Assembly: GCA_910589315.1 (NCBI GenBank)
Contig: CAJUTB010000012.1
Coordinates: 1 to 64,000, forward strand
Direction: 5' to 3'
From: an uncultured Oscillibacter sp.
GTDB lineage: Bacteria; Bacillota; Clostridia; Oscillospirales; Oscillospiraceae
DNA: 64,000 nucleotides
In this document: positions 60,524 to 64,000 of the stretch, in pieces
How positions within the stretch are numbered: position 1 is the stretch's first letter
Layout of the letters: each line of letters begins with the position of its first letter
Position numbers and translations under genes: made by a program
Notes under the pieces: model-generated
What the model saw: only the letters and a program-made list of their open reading frames with translations
Database searches by the model: none
Told to the model about the DNA's origin: nothing

Positions 60524-61909
60524 TTACGTTCGGGGCAGCTCGTCCCAGTCGATTTCATCCGGCAGGTCTACGACCGCCTCCCGTGCGGCCCGTTCCAGGT
60601 CCGGCAGCTCCAAGACTAACCGGATGGCCCAGGGCGGCATCCGCACCGACAGCGGCGGTTCTCCCAGCAGGATAAACGCCGTGTCGTAAGGCGGACGCTT
60701 TTCCGGGTAAACGCCCATGCCGTCGGTGAAATACAGGAGGCCCCGGAGATTATTGAACGTCTTGGCTTCCAAGAGCTTTGCCACATGGTCAAACACCGGC
60801 CGGAAATCTGTGGCACTGCCGCCGTTCAGGGAAAAATGATCCATGTAATCCCGCAGTTCTTCCAGGTCCTCAATGGCCGTATCGGATCGGATCTGGTCGT
60901 CGCACTGGATAATATGGATGTTGACTTTTCGGGTGAAGGTCCCCGCGCTGCGGAGAACGGCATAGGTGCAGGCCAGAAACTGCCGCACCAGCTCGCCGGA
61001 GGTGGACATAGAGGTATCCACGGCTATCACGAAATCTTCTATCCGATGCTCCTCCCGGGTCTCCGGAGGCTCCACCAGGGGCATATTGCCATAGAGCTGA
61101 AGCCCATAGGTGTAGAAAATATAATCAAAGGCGTCGCCGTCCACCGCCGCCACCTCCCGCGGCGCGGCAAAACGCCGCAGAAAGGCCCGGTAATCCACAT
61201 CGTCCCGTACAGCTACCCGCACCTGTTCCAAAACCGCTTCGCCGCCGCTTCCGCGGTCTGACAGCATCGTTTCCATGCCGGTCTGGGTTTTGCCGGAAAG
61301 GTCCTGCCATTTTTCATCCTGCCGTTTGCTCTGCTCCTGATCGTCCCGCTGCTGCGGCTCCCAAAGAATATGATCGTCCACCAGAAACCGCCGCTGCAAC
61401 TGCGCCAGCTCGTATTCCGGCAGATTCTGCCGCAGAAGGCGCCGATATATGCCCTCCGCCGTCAGGACGGGCATACCGGCGCGGCACTCGCCGTAAAATT
61501 TCTGCTTCGCCGGAACCGTCCCTTCGTTCAGGCAGGGATAGTCCAGCCCGTCCAGAATGCTTTCAACCGCCGCGTCACAGGCGAGGTCCCACAACTCCGG
61601 GACCTTGCCCTTTTTCTTTGCCAGATGCCGGAGCATACAGTGTAAAATCACATGGAGATACGCCCGGTCCGTGAAAACGCGGGAACGCAGGTAACGGTCC
61701 GCTAACCAGGCACCGTCGTAGAAAAGGGTTTCGCCGTCCGTTGCCAGCGAGAGGGTCACATCCCCGCCTGGCTGGAACCGCAGCGCACACAACGCCACAT
61801 CCAGATACGGCAGGCTCATATACAGTTCATTCCGGGAGACCAGCAGAATTTCTTCCCCGATCTCCGTCAGATTTCTCCCAGGCTGTTCCAATTGCAACAC
61901 CTGCCTCAT
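60524..61909 (-). CDS. VWA-like/DUF2201 protein, MoxR partner
   Basis: The 461-residue protein has a putative metallopeptidase-like N-terminus with AYLHVILHCMLRHLAKKKG (HxxxH). A charged middle follows (QQRDDQEQSKRQDEKW). The C-terminal VWA-like domain has DFVIAVDTSMSTSGELVRQF (MIDAS DxSxS), NGGSATDFRPVFDHV and LLYFTDGMGVYP. This is the DUF2201 architecture. The start touches the upstream stop (TAATG overlap). It is co-transcribed with the ATPase and LRR genes. Confidence 0.9.
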   Translation of the reverse strand: MRQVLQLEQPGRNLTEIGEEILLVSRNELYMSLPYLDVALCALRFQPGGDVTLSLATDGETLFYDGAWLADRYLRSRVFTDRAYLHVILHCMLRHLAKKKGKVPELWDLACDAAVESILDGLDYPCLNEGTVPAKQKFYGECRAGMPVLTAEGIYRRLLRQNLPEYELAQLQRRFLVDDHILWEPQQRDDQEQSKRQDEKWQDLSGKTQTGMETMLSDRGSGGEAVLEQVRVAVRDDVDYRAFLRRFAAPREVAAVDGDAFDYIFYTYGLQLYGNMPLVEPPETREEHRIEDFVIAVDTSMSTSGELVRQFLACTYAVLRSAGTFTRKVNIHIIQCDDQIRSDTAIEDLEELRDYMDHFSLNGGSATDFRPVFDHVAKLLEAKTFNNLRGLLYFTDGMGVYPEKRPPYDTAFILLGEPPLSVRMPPWAIRLVLELPDLERAAREAVVDLPDEIDWDELPRT

Positions 61910-62895
61910 TATAAATCAAAGCTCTTTTCCAGTTCGAAGGGAAACCGCCGGCGCTGTTCCTCCAGCAAAACCGCCAGCGCAGCCGTCGCCTGCCGCTCCC
62001 GCGCCAGGCCGCATGCCTGAAGAAACTGCGTCCGGTCCGGTTCCGTATTCGCCAGAAGAAAACGCAGCCCCTCCGTGTCGTTTTCCGTCAAAAGCCACTG
62101 CATCGCTTCTCCCGCATGGTCCCGGATATACGCCAAATACTGCGCCGCCGCATTCTCCGCCAGCTCCGACGGATACCGCAGGCGATACCACGCCAGACGC
62201 AGGGCGGTGAAACCATCATGCTCCATGCCCAGAAAACCGCGCCATAAGGCATCGTATTCCTTCATTCGCAGCTGCTTTTGCCGGAAGCAGTGATGATAGG
62301 GATAACCCGCGCCGGTAATCTGGTAATCAAAGTGGTGGGCGGGGCAGTTCTCCTCGTAGATTTCCGTATACTCGGGAAACAGCAGGCGGACCATTTCGCC
62401 GTCTGGCCCGGCGAGGGTAATGTCCAGCTCCCGGGACAGCTCTCCTGCGAAATAGGCAACCGTCTCCCCCTCCCCGGAAGCGGTCCGAACGATGTGCAGC
62501 GTGTCCAGACAGCGGCAGTTCATCAAGGCCCCACCGCCCCATCGGTCAACGCCGTCATGAAGCCGCAGGGTTTTCAAATTACTGCAATTCAACAGTGCGT
62601 AATCACCCACCCGCTCCAAAAACGGCGGAAACGTCAAATCCTGCAACTGCCGGTTATCCCACTCGCCCCCGCCGCCGCAGGAAATCAAAACCGCCTCTCC
62701 CTCCGGAGCAGCGCGGTTCGGGGCCAGCGCATGGCCTTCCAACGCCGTCACCGGCAGTCCGAACAGCGTGTCCGGCAGAACCGCCCGGCGGTCACAGGTT
62801 TCCGCCCGCAGAATGGCAACGCTCCCGGCCTCCCGGCGGACGGTCAGTTTCCAGTTGCTCGCACCGCTAAGGGTTTCCAACGCCTCCACCTCCAT
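61909..62895 (-). CDS. Leucine-rich-repeat-like protein of the MoxR-VWA set
   Basis: The ATG at 62895 (MEVEALETLSGASNWKL) is used; codons upstream run into the divergent promoter. The 328-residue protein begins with degenerate BspA-type LRR units: LPDTLFGLPVTALEGHAL, LQDLTFPPFLERVGDYALLNCSNLKTLRL, GGALMNCRCLDTLHI. A helical C-terminal half with ankyrin-like stretches follows (EAMQWLLTENDTEGLRFLLAN). It lacks a signal peptide. It probably acts as an adaptor that selects clients for the ATPase (inference). Confidence 0.78.
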   Translation of the reverse strand: MEVEALETLSGASNWKLTVRREAGSVAILRAETCDRRAVLPDTLFGLPVTALEGHALAPNRAAPEGEAVLISCGGGGEWDNRQLQDLTFPPFLERVGDYALLNCSNLKTLRLHDGVDRWGGGALMNCRCLDTLHIVRTASGEGETVAYFAGELSRELDITLAGPDGEMVRLLFPEYTEIYEENCPAHHFDYQITGAGYPYHHCFRQKQLRMKEYDALWRGFLGMEHDGFTALRLAWYRLRYPSELAENAAAQYLAYIRDHAGEAMQWLLTENDTEGLRFLLANTEPDRTQFLQACGLARERQATAALAVLLEEQRRRFPFELEKSFDL

Positions 62896-62983
62896 TTTCT
62901 CTCGGTAGTATACCACATTCTTTTTCAATTTCCTAGTCCGTTTTTCCCCCAGAAAAAAGTGGGGAAAAATTTCGGAAGGGGAC

Positions 62984-63011
62984 TTGACAAACTGTTCATT
63001 CTGTGTATACT
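62984..63011 (+). promoter_or_regulatory. Promoter of the GntR-ABC operon
   Basis: TTGACA (62984-62989) and TATACT (63006-63011) are separated by 16 bases, a strong sigma-A promoter. The operator-like palindrome overlaps the -10 box. Confidence 0.75.
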
Positions 63012-63042
63012 GTTTATATACAGCAAGAACAAAGTGAACAGT
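62991..63042. promoter_or_regulatory. Nested operator-like palindromes
   Basis: CTGTGTATA-CTGTT-TATATACAG (63001-63023) is a near-perfect palindrome over the -10 box. It is enclosed by ACTGTTCA (62991-62998) and TGAACAGT (63035-63042), a perfect inverted pair. YtrA-type GntR regulators repress their own operons through such sites. Confidence 0.65.
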
Positions 63043-63055
63043 CGGAGGGATGCCC

Positions 63056-63436
63056 GTGGAAATCATCATCCGCAATACCACCAATCAGCCGATCTATGAC
63101 CAGATCTACGCCCAGCTGAAAACCCAGATCATCGCCGGAAAGCTCCAGCCGGGAGAGGCCCTTCCCTCGATCCGCGCCTTGGCGAAGGATTTGAAAATCT
63201 CCGTCATCACCACCAAACGCGCCTATGACGAACTGGAAGCCGAGGGCTTTCTCTACACCATCGCGGGCAAGGGCTGCTTTGTGGCGGAAAAAAACCTGGA
63301 TTTGATCCGGGAACGGCAGGTCAAGGAGCTGGAAGACCACTTCGCCGCCGCCATCGCCCTTTCCAAAAGCTGCGGCGTATCGCTGGACGAACTGCATGAA
63401 ATGCTGAACATTCTCTATGAGGAGGAATCTACATGA
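63056..63436 (+). CDS. GntR family regulator, YtrA subfamily
   Basis: The GTG at 63056 is preferred: GGAGGG lies six bases before it but directly touches the ATG at 63050. The 126-residue protein has a GntR winged helix (PIYDQIYAQLKTQIIAGKLQPGEALPSIRALAKDLKIS, TTKRAYDELEAEGFLYTIAGKGCFV) and a short helical C-terminus, the YtrA form without an effector domain. It should repress the ABC operon it heads. The stop overlaps the ABC start (ATGA). Confidence 0.92.
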   Translation: MEIIIRNTTNQPIYDQIYAQLKTQIIAGKLQPGEALPSIRALAKDLKISVITTKRAYDELEAEGFLYTIAGKGCFVAEKNLDLIRERQVKELEDHFAAAIALSKSCGVSLDELHEMLNILYEEEST

Positions 63437-64000
63437 ACGCGATTGAACTTTCCCACATCTGCAAATCCTTTGGCTCCTTCGCCATTCAGGACCTGAATCT
63501 GACCATCCCCTGCGGGACGATCTGCGGCCTGGTGGGCGAAAACGGCGCGGGCAAATCCACCACCATCCGCCTTTTGATGAACGCCCTCTCACCGGACAGC
63601 GGCCGCGCCGCCGTGCTGGGCGTGGATGTTTCCAGCCCGGAATTCCGGGCAGTCAAGGAGAATATCGGCGTCGTGCTGGACGAAGCCTATTTCCCGGAAG
63701 TTCTGACTCCGGTGCAGGTGGGCCGGGTCATGGCGGACACTTACCGCCGCTGGGACCAGAAGCAGTACGAGGAGTTTCTCCGCCGGTTCGACCTGCCGGA
63801 GAAAAAGCCCTTCAAGGATTTCTCCCGCGGCATGAAAATGAAGCTGGCGATTGCCGTCGCCATGAGCCATCACCCGAAACTCCTGGTGCTGGACGAGGCC
63901 ACCTCCGGCCTGGACCCGATTGTCCGGGACGAGGTACTGGAGCTGTTCAACGAGTTCACCCGTGAGGAGGACCATTCCATTCTGCTTTCCTCCCACATTG
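63433..64000 (+). CDS. ABC transporter ATP-binding protein (cut by window edge)
   Basis: From ATG at 63433 the frame is open to the window end (189 residues). It has MNAIELSHICKSFGSF, Walker A GENGAGKST (about 35-43), signature SRGMKMKLAIA, Walker B LLVLDEATSGLD and switch SSHI. The type fits the exporters regulated by YtrA-like repressors, often linked to cell-wall antibiotic or lantibiotic stress. The permease gene would lie beyond the edge. Confidence 0.93.
   Translation, partial: MNAIELSHICKSFGSFAIQDLNLTIPCGTICGLVGENGAGKSTTIRLLMNALSPDSGRAAVLGVDVSSPEFRAVKENIGVVLDEAYFPEVLTPVQVGRVMADTYRRWDQKQYEEFLRRFDLPEKKPFKDFSRGMKMKLAIAVAMSHHPKLLVLDEATSGLDPIVRDEVLELFNEFTREEDHSILLSSHI

Noticed and set aside
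1..64000. CRISPR array, rRNA or tRNA genes
   Set aside because: No regularly spaced identical repeats and no tRNA or rRNA signature was seen on either strand.

Overview
The window is a high-GC chromosomal segment from an anaerobic, endospore-lineage Clostridia bacterium. Oscillospiraceae or relatives such as Oscillibacter or Flavonifractor fit best; this is inferred from gene content and base composition, not from a marker search. Supporting genes are a six-gene Rnf complex, a flagellin start at the left edge, a stand-alone Spo0A DNA-binding domain, an EFR1-type flavodoxin/ferredoxin protein, a folate ECF transporter under a THF riboswitch, and an ecfA1-ecfA2-ecfT operon.

Layout. 1-2.4 kb: partial flagellin (minus), a small HTH gene plus Spo0A_C gene whose promoter carries a perfect 0A box, then promoter, THF riboswitch and folT. 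2.4-7.7 kb: rnfCDGEAB on the minus strand with a promoter and a terminator shared with folT. 7.9-10.7 kb: two plus-strand genes of unknown role, repeats, an EFR1 protein and a small Cys protein. 10.8-21.0 kb: housekeeping genes on the minus strand (zinc-finger Clp ATPase, CvpA, DUF5711, truA, acetyltransferase, metallophosphoesterase, ECF module, methyltransferase). 21.2-21.8 kb: a long imperfect inverted repeat.

21.8-51.4 kb is one run of 24 minus-strand genes encoding a phage-tail-like contractile injection system (CIS/eCIS). Its recognisable parts are sheath, tube, sheath cap (DUF4255), PAAR-like tip (DUF4280), a hub and spike split into two genes, gp25, two baseplate-J-like wedge proteins, a tail-protein-I protein, two tandem Cis7-like tube proteins and a DUF6760 microprotein. 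The promoter-proximal third is unusual: an eCIS-type accessory protein, a pseudokinase-like membrane protein, a degenerate class III cyclase membrane protein, a membrane-anchored MORN protein, a TolC-like exported protein and a large exported protein with a C-terminal copper-amine-oxidase-like domain. The last gene encodes a STAS anti-anti-sigma protein. I see no tail fibre and no recognised toxin.

51.5-58 kb: an amidohydrolase, a histidine kinase, and a divergent operon of response regulator, CIS-type AAA+ ATPase, two overlapping small genes and tcdA. The kinase, regulator and ATPase look like the control and assembly part of the CIS locus. 58-63 kb: a decayed tctA fragment, a NifU-like gene, and a MoxR-AAA/VWA/LRR set. 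63-64 kb: a YtrA-type GntR regulator with an operator-like palindrome on its promoter, translationally coupled to an ABC ATPase cut by the window edge.

Main point: the CIS structural genes are co-transcribed with five envelope proteins, two of which look like catalytically dead signalling enzymes, and with a STAS protein. This suggests an envelope-coupled or signal-gated CIS rather than a simple free particle; that is inference.
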